This document shows positions 1 through 8,494 of a stretch of 64,000 nucleotides of DNA, piece after piece. The DNA lies in assembly GCF_001553645.1 (NCBI RefSeq), contig NZ_CP014231.1, positions 1,364,001-1,428,000 on the forward strand. Reading direction: 5' to 3'. The number at the start of each line of letters is the position of its first letter. The stretch's first letter is position 1. The stretch comes from Leptotrichia sp. oral taxon 847 (lineage in GTDB: Bacteria; Fusobacteriota; Fusobacteriia; Fusobacteriales; Leptotrichiaceae). Below the pieces are notes generated by a model that worked only from the letters and a program-made list of their open reading frames with translations, was not told the DNA's origin and ran no database searches. Position numbers and translations under genes: made by a program.

Positions 1-1
1 T

Positions 2-424
2 TCTTACAGAGGAAATATAATTGACAATTTCAAATTGACTTTTAAAGATGGAAAAGTTGTGGATTTTGAAGCGGAAGAAGGGTATGAAATTTTAAAACAA
101 TTGCTTGAAACAGATGAAGGTTCCAAAAGAATAGGAGAAGTGGCACTAGTTCCCAATGATTCTCCAATTTCAAATTCAGGATTACTGTATTATCAGACAT
201 TGTTTGACGAAAATGCGGCAAATCATTTGGCACTTGGAGCGGCTTATCCGACAAATGTTAAAAATGGAATTAATATGAGTGAAGAGGAGCTGGAAGAAGC
301 TCATGTCAATCAGTCAATTTCGCATGTAGATTTTATGGTTGGAGATGCCGAAATGGATATTGATGGAATTACGGAAGATGGGACAAAAGAGCCAGTATTT
401 AGAAATGGAAACTGGGCATTTTAA
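2..424 (+). CDS. M29-family metalloaminopeptidase, C-terminal part (5' end outside window)
   Basis: The frame is open from the left edge, so only the last 140 codons are visible and no start codon should be assigned here. M29 (AmpS/PepS/aminopeptidase T) enzymes are cytoplasmic metal-dependent exopeptidases that remove N-terminal residues from peptides. The visible part carries the family's C-terminal signatures: the segment with AANHLALGAAYP contains a metal-ligand His, and SISHVDFMVG a second His/Asp pair. The closing GITEDGTKEPVFRNGNWAF is also typical of the family. A chorismate mutase follows 25 nt downstream in the same direction. The family call is good; the particular substrate is unknown. 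Confidence 0.85.
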   Translation, partial: SYRGNIIDNFKLTFKDGKVVDFEAEEGYEILKQLLETDEGSKRIGEVALVPNDSPISNSGLLYYQTLFDENAANHLALGAAYPTNVKNGINMSEEELEEAHVNQSISHVDFMVGDAEMDIDGITEDGTKEPVFRNGNWAF

Positions 425-449
425 ATTTTAAAATTTTGGAGATAATATT

Positions 450-740
450 GTGAAATGTGATAGTTTGGAAGAAGTGAGAGAAAATATTGATAATATAGAC
501 GATAAAATTATAAAATTAATTGCACAGCGTTCGGATTATGTAAAACAGGCTGCTTATTTTAAAAAGTCAAAAACAGATGTAAAAGCGGCTGACAGAGTTG
601 AAAAAATAATAAAAAAGGTCAGGGAAAAAGCTAAAGTTTATAATTGTAGTCCAGATGTTGTGGAATTGATTTACAGAGATATGATAAATTATTTTATTGG
701 TGAAGAAATGAAAACTTTTGAAAAAATAAACAGTCAATAA
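450..740 (+). CDS. Chorismate mutase, AroQ type (stand-alone)
   Basis: A 96-residue all-helical protein of the AroQ class, which converts chorismate to prephenate at the branch to Phe and Tyr. The class pattern is present: an Arg in VRENIDNID, Arg and Lys in AQRSDYVKQAAYFKK, Arg in AADRVEKI, and the C-terminal helix IYRDMINYFIGEE. The length fits a mono-functional mutase of 85-100 residues. The start is GTG, with GGAGA about 7 nt upstream. It lies 25 nt after the aminopeptidase gene and is followed by a hairpin terminator. No other shikimate-pathway gene is in the window, so its biosynthetic context cannot be judged. Confidence 0.8.
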   Translation: MKCDSLEEVRENIDNIDDKIIKLIAQRSDYVKQAAYFKKSKTDVKAADRVEKIIKKVREKAKVYNCSPDVVELIYRDMINYFIGEEMKTFEKINSQ

Positions 741-751
741 ATAGTCAAAAA

Positions 752-787
752 AAAGAAACTACTTTAAATTTAAGAGTTTCTTTTTTT
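752..787. terminator. Bidirectional hairpin terminator
   Basis: AAAGAAACT (752-760) pairs with AGTTTCTTT (775-783). It is followed on the plus strand by a T run and preceded by an A run, so it can end both the chorismate mutase transcript and the minus-strand glycosyltransferase operon, whose stop codon is at 796. Confidence 0.75.
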
Positions 788-795
788 ATAAATTT

Positions 796-1827
796 TTATC
801 TAAAATTATTTAAAATATCTTCATAATATTTTTTATATTTAGCCCCAATAAGTTTTAAATCCCTTTCACAAGCCACATTGTACGCATTTTTTATAATATC
901 ATCCAAATTTTCGACTTTATTTTCCACAATATTTTTTATTTTTTGACAAAATTCTTCGTTATCTTTAGCTTTAAAACAGCTCTTGCCGTCTTCAATCCAA
1001 TCGTTGTAAACAGGGATGTCTCTTACAACTAATGGTAGTTTTGCTGAAAAAGTTTCAAGTACGACAATTCCTTCATTTTCTTCGTAGGTCGTGAATAAAA
1101 AGGCTTTTGCTGCACTAAAAGCTCCGATTAAAATATCTTTTTCAACATATCCTGGAAAAACTAAGTTTTTTGGCGGATTGTCTATTATATCTTGAATTCT
1201 TTTTGGAAGCATCGATTTTACGCTTGATGAGCCAAACCATAAAAATTGATAATCACTACATTTATTTACAATTTCTACAAAATCTCTTATTCCCTTTCGC
1301 TCAAAAGGAAGTCCTGCTGTGATTATAAGAGGTTTTCTTATGTCATAGATATTTTTGTACTCGTTTAAAAATTTTTGTTTTAATTCCTCACTTTTTTTAA
1401 ATTTTTTGGTATTAACTCCATTTGAAATCACTCTTATTTCTTTATCTTTTTCTAAATACTTTGTCTTTATCAAATTTTTTGTGTATTCTGATGGAGAAAT
1501 TAAGTAATCGGCGGCATTGTATAATTTTTTTGCCCAAAATTTTATTATTGGTGACAAAAAATAACTTCCTTTTATGCTTCCACGAAAATCCTCGTAAGTT
1601 GTATGCGTATGAAAAATAACAGGTTTATTTAATTTTTTAGCTTCTTTTAACATATCATAGGATTTTATTCCAATTGTATTTATATGAACTAAATCATAGG
1701 TATCATCTTTGTCTAATGTAACTTCGACATTATTTTCTCCAAGGGCTTCTATTTGATGATTTAGGGCTTGCCCAACGCCTGATTTGCTGAATGAATTTTT
1801 CCCCTCTGAATAAAGTAAAACTTTCAC
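796..1827 (-). CDS. GT4 glycosyltransferase, diglucosyl-diacylglycerol synthase-like
   Basis: A GT-B fold glycosyltransferase of family GT4, about 343 residues. The N-terminal segment with KSGVGQALNHQ and the donor-site motif YEENEGIVVLETFSAKLP (the E-x7-E element) are characteristic. It directly follows a LafA/MGS-like glucosyltransferase. In Firmicutes such pairs make mono- and then diglucosyl-diacylglycerol, so this is probably the second, processive enzyme acting at the inner membrane face. An ATG at 1836 sits only 1 nt after the GAGGAG ribosome site, whereas a GTG at 1827 has 10 nt spacing and begins MKVLLYSEG, so I prefer the GTG. The gene overlaps the end of the upstream gene by about 98 nt, in another frame. 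Acceptor specificity is inferred from gene pairing only. Confidence 0.75.
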   Translation of the reverse strand: MKVLLYSEGKNSFSKSGVGQALNHQIEALGENNVEVTLDKDDTYDLVHINTIGIKSYDMLKEAKKLNKPVIFHTHTTYEDFRGSIKGSYFLSPIIKFWAKKLYNAADYLISPSEYTKNLIKTKYLEKDKEIRVISNGVNTKKFKKSEELKQKFLNEYKNIYDIRKPLIITAGLPFERKGIRDFVEIVNKCSDYQFLWFGSSSVKSMLPKRIQDIIDNPPKNLVFPGYVEKDILIGAFSAAKAFLFTTYEENEGIVVLETFSAKLPLVVRDIPVYNDWIEDGKSCFKAKDNEEFCQKIKNIVENKVENLDDIIKNAYNVACERDLKLIGAKYKKYYEDILNNFR

Positions 1828-2992
1828 TACTATCATACTCCTCTATCGTTTTTTTATAAAGTGCTTCCACACGGTTTCCAAAATTTTCGGCTGTATAATC
1901 CATAGAAACTTTAAAAGCATTCTCTATAGTTTTTTTCCTGAATTCCGTGTCTTCTTTTAGTTTTTTTATATTATTAATAAATTCCTCTTCATTTCTATAA
2001 ACAAGTCCCGCTTCAGTTTCTACAAGCAAATCTTCCAAATTTAAATCATATCTTGCGTTAACTGGAACTTTTGCAACCATCGCTTCAACAAATGTAAGTC
2101 CTTGCGTTTCAGAAACACTGGCATTTAAAAAGACTTCTCCAATTTGATAATAAATTGCGACTTTTTCATGTGGAACTTCTCCTACAAAAATAACCCTGTC
2201 TGAAATTCCAAGTTTTTCAGCTTGTTCTTTTAATTTTTTTCCAGTATCTCCATAACTTTTTCCAACAATCATAAATTTACATTTTGGATCATCAATTTTG
2301 GAAAACATATCAATTAAGACATCGATACTTTTTTCTTGTGCTACTCTTCCAACATATACACATAAAAAATCATTTTTTTCAACTCCAAAACTTTCTCTTA
2401 TGAACTCCCTATCTTCGTTAGTATAATTTTCACGGTAAAATTTATCAACATAAATCCCCGTTGGAATTATATTTGGTTCTTTTTTTATGCCGTAAGATTT
2501 TAGTATAACGGCTACTTTTCGTGTTGGAACAATTAGCTCATCACATCTTTCACAGTAAAATTTACTTATTGCAGCAGCTACTTTTTTCCTTTGGTTTTTT
2601 AAATGGTTTCCAAAAATATAGTGTCCGTAGTATTCGTATAAAGTGTGATAAGTGTGTACTAATGGAATCTCAAGCTTGGACGAAACAAATCTTGCAAATG
2701 TCCCAACTCCCCATTCTGTCTGGCAATGAATAATGTCAAGTTCCAATTTACTTATCTTTTTTATGATTTTTGAAGAATAGACAAGTCCCAATCTATATTG
2801 TGGCGCGGGTTTAAACTCTATGCTGGGAATTCTTAAAACATTAGGCTCAACCGCTTTTGCATCAGGATCAGTTGTCGTTATGATGTAAACTTTGTGTCCT
2901 TTTTTTCTAAGTTCTTTTTCTAACGTTGTAATCGAACTCACAACACCGTTTACTTGCGGTCTGTATGTATCAGTAAATATACCTACTCTCAT
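1730..2992 (-). CDS. GT4 glycosyltransferase, 1,2-diacylglycerol 3-glucosyltransferase-like
   Basis: A GT4 enzyme of about 420 residues resembling monoglucosyl-diacylglycerol synthases (LafA/MGS). It shows the N-terminal FTDTYRPQVNGVVSSI, HTYHTLYEYYGHY in the acceptor lobe, the linker IIPTGIYVDKF, and the donor-site segment SVSETQGLTFVEAMVAKVP. The first candidate start is GTG at 3001, but the ATG at 2992 has AAAGGAG 8 nt upstream and is preferred. The last 35 or so residues lie beyond the point where the downstream gene begins and read like out-of-frame translation (basic, Ser-rich). An A7 run at 1849-1855 precedes them: one more A would give a stop overlapping the next ATG. The family call is firm; the C-terminus is doubtful. 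Confidence 0.8.
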   Translation of the reverse strand: MRVGIFTDTYRPQVNGVVSSITTLEKELRKKGHKVYIITTTDPDAKAVEPNVLRIPSIEFKPAPQYRLGLVYSSKIIKKISKLELDIIHCQTEWGVGTFARFVSSKLEIPLVHTYHTLYEYYGHYIFGNHLKNQRKKVAAAISKFYCERCDELIVPTRKVAVILKSYGIKKEPNIIPTGIYVDKFYRENYTNEDREFIRESFGVEKNDFLCVYVGRVAQEKSIDVLIDMFSKIDDPKCKFMIVGKSYGDTGKKLKEQAEKLGISDRVIFVGEVPHEKVAIYYQIGEVFLNASVSETQGLTFVEAMVAKVPVNARYDLNLEDLLVETEAGLVYRNEEEFINNIKKLKEDTEFRKKTIENAFKVSMDYTAENFGNRVEALYKKTIEEYDSSESFTLFRGEKFIQQIRRWASPKSSNRSPWRK

Positions 2993-3024
2993 AAATTTCA
3001 CTCCTTTTATTTTTTTATAGAATT

Positions 3025-3894
3025 TTAGAAATCCTCCAAGAAAATTTTTCCAATTTTTCCTATTCGATAATCTTTTAAAAGTCGCTTAGAAACAATGCTG
3101 TAATCGTGCTCATCAGCTTTTGAAATTCCAAGTCTAGTTTCAAGAATACTTAAAATCTTGTGATTATCCAGCTCATAAATATTATTGTTTTCAAAATATT
3201 TTTCCAAATTATATGACTTTATTAAATTTTCAATTTTATTTAATTTTTTCAATTTTTCCAAAAATTTTAATGTAACTTGCTCCATAGGAAGTACATTATC
3301 TTTAATTGAACCCGTGATCGCAAGGTTATAAGCTACATTTTCATCTTCAAATTTTGGCCACAAAACGCCTGGAGTGTCTAAAAGCTCCAATTTTTCGTCG
3401 ATTCTTATCCATTGCTTTCCTCGCGTAAAACCAGGAGCATTTCCAACTCGAGCTTTATTTTTATTAACAAATTTATTTATAAATCGTGATTTTCCAACAT
3501 TTGGAATTCCTACTATCATTGCTCGGACAACAGTTTTTCTAAGTCCCTTTTTTTTCATTTTTTCAAGTTTAAGTTCATAAATTTGATTTATGATCTTTCT
3601 TAATTCACCAAAATTTGTCCCTTTTTCGCAGCTCAAAGCTACAAAATACTCTGAAAAGTTATTAGAGATAAAATAATTTTCCCATCTTTTTAATTCTTTT
3701 ACATCGATCAAATCTATTTTATTTAAAATAATGATCTTTTTTTTGTTTTTGGCAAGTTCTGAAATATCAGGATTTTTACTGGCAATAGGAATTCTTGCGT
3801 CCAAAATTTCTATTATAATATCAACTAGTTTAAGATTTTCCACTATCAAATCTCTTGTTTTTTTCATATGTCCTGGATACCAGTTTATATTCAT
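3025..3894 (-). CDS. rbgA: Ribosome biogenesis GTPase YlqF/RbgA
   Basis: A circularly permuted GTPase needed for late 50S subunit assembly. The order of GTPase motifs is the permuted one: the G4-type NKIDL comes first, then the P-loop GIPNVGKS, then the G3-type DTPGVLWPKF. The protein begins INWYPGHMKK, the usual N-terminus. The longest frame starts at a TTG at 3906, but that codon overlaps the ribosome site; the ATG at 3894, with GGAG 6 nt upstream, fits the family start and is used here. It is transcribed with the glycosyltransferases downstream and rsmI upstream, though AT-rich hairpins separate it from rsmI. Confidence 0.92.
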   Translation of the reverse strand: MNINWYPGHMKKTRDLIVENLKLVDIIIEILDARIPIASKNPDISELAKNKKKIIILNKIDLIDVKELKRWENYFISNNFSEYFVALSCEKGTNFGELRKIINQIYELKLEKMKKKGLRKTVVRAMIVGIPNVGKSRFINKFVNKNKARVGNAPGFTRGKQWIRIDEKLELLDTPGVLWPKFEDENVAYNLAITGSIKDNVLPMEQVTLKFLEKLKKLNKIENLIKSYNLEKYFENNNIYELDNHKILSILETRLGISKADEHDYSIVSKRLLKDYRIGKIGKIFLEDF

Positions 3895-3920
3895 TCTTTT
3901 CTCCAATTTTTAAATTTATA

Positions 3921-3990
3921 TAATAAAATTATTTAAAGCAAAATAAATAATTTTATTATATACTCAAAAAGTAGATTTGAGCATATATAA
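3921..3990. repeat. Two AT-rich inverted repeats between rsmI and rbgA
   Basis: A perfect 15-bp inverted repeat (TAATAAAATTATTTA at 3921-3935 against 3944-3958) is followed by a second imperfect one built on CTCAAA/TTTGAG (about 3960-3990). Neither is followed by a clear T run in the direction of the flanking genes, so I do not call them terminators. They may be processing or stability elements, or chance in AT-rich DNA. Confidence 0.4.
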
Positions 3991-4025
3991 AAAAGTAAAA
4001 TGTTTAAAAATTTTAAAATTTGTTT

Positions 4026-4718
4026 TTAATCTGTATTTTTAAAATAAATTCCATCGTCATTATTTGCTCGAATAAATAAGACAATTTCACCTTTTATTGC
4101 TTTTTTTTCTAATCTTTCGATAATTTCTGAAACATTTCCTCGAATTATCTCTTCATAAATTTTTGTGAGTTCCCTTGTTATGACGACATATCTTTCACCC
4201 AAATATTCCTTTATGTCTTTTAATGTTTTTAAAATTCTATTTGGAGATTCTAGTATGACGATTGTCCGCTCCTCTTCCTTTAATTTATTAAAAAGCGTTT
4301 GTCGTCCCTTTTTTTTGGGCAAAAATCCCTCATAAGCCATTCTTCTCATGTCTAAACCTGAAACGCTTGCTCCTGTTATTATGGAAGAAGCGCCAGGAAT
4401 TCCTACAACTTTTAAGTCATTTTTTAAAACTTCGTTTACTAGTTCAAAACCAGGATCAGAAATGCACGGAGTCCCAGCGTCAGTGACTAATGCGATATTT
4501 TTGTTGTCTTTCAATAAGTTTATTACATTTTGAATTTGGTGTAATTTGTTATGTTCATGATATTGGTACACCGTTTTTTCTATTTTGTAGTGTGAAAGCA
4601 ATTTTTTTGTAACTCTTGTATCTTCGGCAAAGATGTAATCCACTTCATTTAGTACTTTTATTGCTCTAAAAGTTATATCTTCTAAATTTCCAATTGGTGT
4701 ACCAACAACATAAAACAT
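4026..4718 (-). CDS. rsmI: 16S rRNA (cytidine-1402-2'-O)-methyltransferase RsmI
   Basis: A 230-residue tetrapyrrole-methylase-fold enzyme that uses SAM to 2'-O-methylate C1402 in the 16S decoding centre. The N-terminal FYVVGTPIGNLEDIT, the FAEDTR motif, LVTDAGTPCISDPG and VVGIPGASS are all family hallmarks in the right order. Its length is somewhat short of the common 280 residues; the extreme C-terminal domain is reduced. It starts at ATG with GGAA about 8 nt upstream. It lies between rbgA and the protease gene on the same strand, in a block of translation and envelope genes. Confidence 0.9.
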   Translation of the reverse strand: MFYVVGTPIGNLEDITFRAIKVLNEVDYIFAEDTRVTKKLLSHYKIEKTVYQYHEHNKLHQIQNVINLLKDNKNIALVTDAGTPCISDPGFELVNEVLKNDLKVVGIPGASSIITGASVSGLDMRRMAYEGFLPKKKGRQTLFNKLKEEERTIVILESPNRILKTLKDIKEYLGERYVVITRELTKIYEEIIRGNVSEIIERLEKKAIKGEIVLFIRANNDDGIYFKNTD

Positions 4719-4734
4719 AATTTTACTTCCTTTT

Positions 4735-6036
4735 TTATTTTTTTATTTTTTTGTTCATTTCTTGAATTGCTCTTTTTAGTTGAACATCTCCAGCTGAAAT
4801 TATTTTTTTAGCTTCAGCTTCGCCTTTATCTTTCTTGATTATTTCTTCAATTTCTTTTTCACGATTTTTTTTAGCTTCGTCACTTTCATTTGTGTATCCT
4901 TTTAGTGTTAATAATTCTTCCATTTCAATTTTTATATCAGGCTCAATTCCTTTTTCGTGAATGTAATTTCCTTTTGGTGTAAAATATTGAGCAATGGTAA
5001 GTTTTATCGCATCATTTGTTGCTGGAAGCGGTATAACTTGCTGTACGATTCCTTTTCCAAAAGTTTTATCTCCTATAATTGTGGCACGTTTATAATCTTT
5101 TAATGCACCTGTTACAATTTCTGAAGCAGAAGCACTATTTTTATTTGTTAATACAATTAGAGGAAAATCTCCCAAATAGTTTAGTGTTCTGTTATATCTT
5201 TTTTCTGAACCATTTTTATCTTTTAAGTATACAATTAAATTTTCTTTTACAAAAAGTGAAGTAATATCTTGAGCTTCGTTTAAATTTCCTCCTGGATTAG
5301 ATCTTAAATCAAAAATTAAACCTTTCATTCCTTGTTTTTGTAAATTTTTAATAGCTTTTTCAACTTCGTGTCCAACATTGTTTCCAAATCTGATTAAGCT
5401 TACATAACCAATTTTATTTTCAAGCATTTTACTTTCAACCATTTCAAGTTTTATTTTAGATCTTGTCATAGTAACTTTAAATGGCTCTTTTCTTCCGGCT
5501 CTTGTAACTTCAACTTCAACTTTTGAATTTTCTTTTCCTTTTAGTAATTTTACTGTTTCATTTGCAGTAAGTGGTAAAATATCCTTTCCATCAACTTTTG
5601 TAATTTTGTCTTTTGGTTTCATTCCAACTTTTTCAGCGGGACTTCCGATAAATGGATCGACAACTTCTAGTGGTTCTCCTTTTTTCTTGCTGATAGTCAT
5701 ACCAACTCCGACATATTCACCATCCATATCTTCAGAGAAATCTTTTAAATCATCAGGTGATAAATATTCAGAATAAGGGTCATTTAATTTTCCAATAATT
5801 CCTGAAACCGCTCCTTCATAAAGTTCTTTTTTGCTCGGTGTGGCTTCTTTTCCCACAAATCTTTTTTCGACGATGTTTATAACATCGACAATTCTGTTAA
5901 TTTCTGTTTGATCTTTTGAAACACTTGCATCATTTGCTCTGTCTATTCGACCTGTTTTAATTGCAGTAGCAGCTGCTAAGGGCAAACTGACAAGTGCCAC
6001 TCCCAAAATAACTTTTAATATTTTGTTTTTTTTCAT
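4735..6036 (-). CDS. S41-family carboxy-terminal processing protease (CtpA/CtpB-like)
   Basis: About 433 residues. An N-terminal signal/anchor (KILKVILGVALVSLPLAAATA) is followed by an S41 N-terminal helical region, a PDZ domain (roughly residues 105-185) and the tail-specific protease core. The catalytic serine lies in NSASASEIVTGA and the general-base lysine in GDKTFGKG. The enzyme should act in the periplasm on C-termini of exported proteins. The start used is the ATG at 6036, with AGGAGG 4 nt upstream; a longer reading from 6060 would include the ribosome site. It sits 16 nt upstream of rsmI on the same strand. Confidence 0.92.
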   Translation of the reverse strand: MKKNKILKVILGVALVSLPLAAATAIKTGRIDRANDASVSKDQTEINRIVDVINIVEKRFVGKEATPSKKELYEGAVSGIIGKLNDPYSEYLSPDDLKDFSEDMDGEYVGVGMTISKKKGEPLEVVDPFIGSPAEKVGMKPKDKITKVDGKDILPLTANETVKLLKGKENSKVEVEVTRAGRKEPFKVTMTRSKIKLEMVESKMLENKIGYVSLIRFGNNVGHEVEKAIKNLQKQGMKGLIFDLRSNPGGNLNEAQDITSLFVKENLIVYLKDKNGSEKRYNRTLNYLGDFPLIVLTNKNSASASEIVTGALKDYKRATIIGDKTFGKGIVQQVIPLPATNDAIKLTIAQYFTPKGNYIHEKGIEPDIKIEMEELLTLKGYTNESDEAKKNREKEIEEIIKKDKGEAEAKKIISAGDVQLKRAIQEMNKKIKK

Positions 6037-6080
6037 TTTTCCTCCTAAATTTTTTATCAAAAAAGTTAAATTTTATAAAG

Positions 6081-6824
6081 TTAATTAGTATAATTTTTTA
6101 AATATATTAAAAATTCTTTATTTCCTTTTGTTCCTTTTATCGGTGAGTCTTCGACCCCGACTAATTTGTAGCCACATTCTTTAGAAAAGGAAATTATTTT
6201 TTTTATTGCTTCATCGTGATATTCTTCATTTTCTACAACACCATTTTTTCCAATTTTTTCTCTTCCCACCTCAAACTGTGGTTTTATAAGCATAATAATT
6301 TTTCCATCTTGTGAAAGAAACTTTTTAAAATACGGTATGACTTTTGTAAGAGAAATAAATGATACATCAATTACAATAAAATCAACTTTTTTATAATTTA
6401 AGTCGCTTTCTTTTAAATCTTTTATGTGCATTTGCTCCATCGAAACGACTTTTTTGTTATTTCTAAGTTTCCAATCCAGTTGATTTTTTCCAACATCCAC
6501 GCTAAATACTTGTTTTGCACCATTTTGCAGAGAACAGTCAGTAAATCCTCCAGTTGAAGCGCCGATGTCCAAAACGGTTTTCTCATTAAAGTTTAAATTC
6601 CATATTTTTATAGCTTTTTCCAATTTTAATCCGCCACGACTTACATATTGAAGTTTATCTTTAATTCTTATGTTTAATTCCTCAGAGTCTTTAAACATTG
6701 TTCCGGCTTTTGTTATACTTTGCTCGTTGACGATGACATTTCCTGCCATGATCTCTCTTTTGGCTTTTTCTCTTGTTTCAAAAAAATTTTTTTCTATAAG
6801 CAATAAATCCAGTCTTTTCTTCAT
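6081..6824 (-). CDS. tlyA: TlyA-family rRNA (cytidine-2'-O)-methyltransferase / hemolysin A family
   Basis: A 248-residue protein with an N-terminal S4 RNA-binding domain (KRLDLLLIEKNFFETREKAKREIMAGNVIVN) and an FtsJ-like SAM methyltransferase domain. Landmarks are VSRGGLKLEKA, VLDIGASTGGFTDC, VDVGKNQLDWKLR and LIKPQFEVG. Family members methylate rRNA cytidines; the hemolysin name is historical. The longest frame begins at 6884, but the ATG at 6824 with an upstream GGGA starts exactly at the S4 domain. The gene lies upstream of the S41 protease on the same strand and may be the first gene of the minus-strand block. Confidence 0.88.
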   Translation of the reverse strand: MKKRLDLLLIEKNFFETREKAKREIMAGNVIVNEQSITKAGTMFKDSEELNIRIKDKLQYVSRGGLKLEKAIKIWNLNFNEKTVLDIGASTGGFTDCSLQNGAKQVFSVDVGKNQLDWKLRNNKKVVSMEQMHIKDLKESDLNYKKVDFIVIDVSFISLTKVIPYFKKFLSQDGKIIMLIKPQFEVGREKIGKNGVVENEEYHDEAIKKIISFSKECGYKLVGVEDSPIKGTKGNKEFLIYLKNYTN

Positions 6825-7055
6825 TTTTATCCCTTTTTTCAAAGATTGTTTTACTAAAAATAAAATATTTGAGACAATAATCATTATTATGATAAAATAT
6901 TTTCCTTAATTTTATATTTATTTTATATTATTGTAAGATTATTGAAAATTCTGAAAAATTTTGTGTAAAATGAGCACAAAAAATATTTTAAAATTTCTAG
7001 CTAATTAAAGCATTATAACATATTTTTATATTTTTTTGAAGTTTTTTGAAAAAAT

Positions 7056-7084
7056 TTGAATTAAATAAAAAAAATTGTTATAAT
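7056..7084 (+). promoter_or_regulatory. Promoter for glmU
   Basis: TTGAAT at 7056-7061, a 17-nt spacer, and a perfect TATAAT at 7079-7084, about 48 nt before the glmU start codon. It is the only good sigma-70-type match in the divergent intergenic region between tlyA and glmU. Confidence 0.7.
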
Positions 7085-7131
7085 TGAATTAAGAAAAATA
7101 ATTATATAATATTAGAAATTTAGGAGGAAAA

Positions 7132-8466
7132 ATGTTATCAGTTATTTTGGCAGCTGGAAAAGGAACGCGAATGAAATCTTCAATTCCGAAAGTTTTGCAC
7201 AAAGTAAACGGTAAACCAATGTTAAAATTGGTTACTGAAGTGATTGAAAATGTAGGAATTACAAAAAATATCTTTATTTTGGGACACAAAAAAGAAGTTG
7301 TGCTTAAGGAGATGAACGATATAGAATATGTAACTCAAGAAGAACAGCTTGGAACAGGACACGCAATCTTAATAGCAAAAGATAAAATTGAAAAATACAA
7401 GGAAGATGTTTTAATAACTTGTGGTGATACGCCACTATTAAAAGAAGAAACACTAAAAAATTTGAAAAAGGCGTTTGAAGACAAACAATTGGATTGTATC
7501 GTTCTTTCGTGTAAAGTAAAAAATCCATTTGGCTATGGAAGAATTATTAAAAAAAATGGAAAAATTACAGATATTGTGGAAGAAAAAGAAGCTACAAGTG
7601 AAGAAAAATTAATAGATGAAATAAATACAGGAGTCTATATTTTCAAATATGAAAGTTTAATTTATGCAATTCAAAAAATTGATAATAATAATTCTAAAGG
7701 TGAATATTATTTGACAGATGCTATAAAAATCTTGACAAGTGAAAACTATAAGGTGGACAGCTATCAAATAGACGATGAAAGTGAAATATTGGGAGTGAAT
7801 TCAAAAGTTCAACTTGCACAAGCAAATGAAATTTTAAAAATGAGAAAAAATACTAGCTTAATGAATAGTGGGGTAATCTTGATTGATCCTAAAACAACAT
7901 ATATTGAGCAGGAAGTAAAAATAGACGAAGATACTGTAATTTATCCAAATGTTGTAATTCAGGGAAATACAAAAATTGGGAAAAATTGTGAGATTTTGTC
8001 AAATACAAGAATTGAAAACTCTGTTATTGGAGATCATGTGAGAATTGAAAGTTCGGTTATTGAAAGCGCAGTAGTTGAAAATAGTGCGACAATTGGGCCT
8101 TTTGCACATTTAAGACCAAAAGCGCACTTAAAAGAAACAGTTCATGTCGGGAATTTTGTTGAAATTAAAAATGCGACGCTTGAAAAAGGAGTAAAATCTG
8201 GGCATTTGACTTATATTGGAGATGCACAGGTTGGGGAAGATACAAATATCGGTGCTGGAACAATAACTTGCAATTACGATGGAAAGAATAAACATAAAAC
8301 AGTGATTGGAAAGGGTTCATTTGTTGGAAGTAATTCAATAATTGTAGCACCAGTGAAAATAGGAAACGAAGCATTTACAGCAGCTGGATCGGTAATTACA
8401 GAAGATGTTCCAAATAAAGCTTTGGCATTTGGGAGAGCAAGACAAGTTAACAAAGAAAAAAAATAA
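7132..8466 (+). CDS. glmU: Bifunctional GlmU: GlcNAc-1-P uridyltransferase / GlcN-1-P acetyltransferase
   Basis: A 444-residue two-domain enzyme that acetylates glucosamine-1-P and transfers UMP to give UDP-GlcNAc for peptidoglycan and LPS. The N-terminal nucleotidyltransferase begins LSVILAAGKGTRMKSSIPKVLHK and carries LGTGHA and CGDTPL. From about residue 250 the left-handed beta-helix hexapeptide repeats run through IGPFAHLRPKAHLKE, VGNFVEIKN and GAGTITCNYDG, which form the acetyltransferase site. The ATG has AGGAGG 4-5 nt upstream. It is the first gene of a plus-strand run with prs and a TsaC-like gene. Confidence 0.97.
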   Translation: MLSVILAAGKGTRMKSSIPKVLHKVNGKPMLKLVTEVIENVGITKNIFILGHKKEVVLKEMNDIEYVTQEEQLGTGHAILIAKDKIEKYKEDVLITCGDTPLLKEETLKNLKKAFEDKQLDCIVLSCKVKNPFGYGRIIKKNGKITDIVEEKEATSEEKLIDEINTGVYIFKYESLIYAIQKIDNNNSKGEYYLTDAIKILTSENYKVDSYQIDDESEILGVNSKVQLAQANEILKMRKNTSLMNSGVILIDPKTTYIEQEVKIDEDTVIYPNVVIQGNTKIGKNCEILSNTRIENSVIGDHVRIESSVIESAVVENSATIGPFAHLRPKAHLKETVHVGNFVEIKNATLEKGVKSGHLTYIGDAQVGEDTNIGAGTITCNYDGKNKHKTVIGKGSFVGSNSIIVAPVKIGNEAFTAAGSVITEDVPNKALAFGRARQVNKEKK

Positions 8467-8494
8467 TTTTATCAGCGAAAGAAGGTAATAAAAA

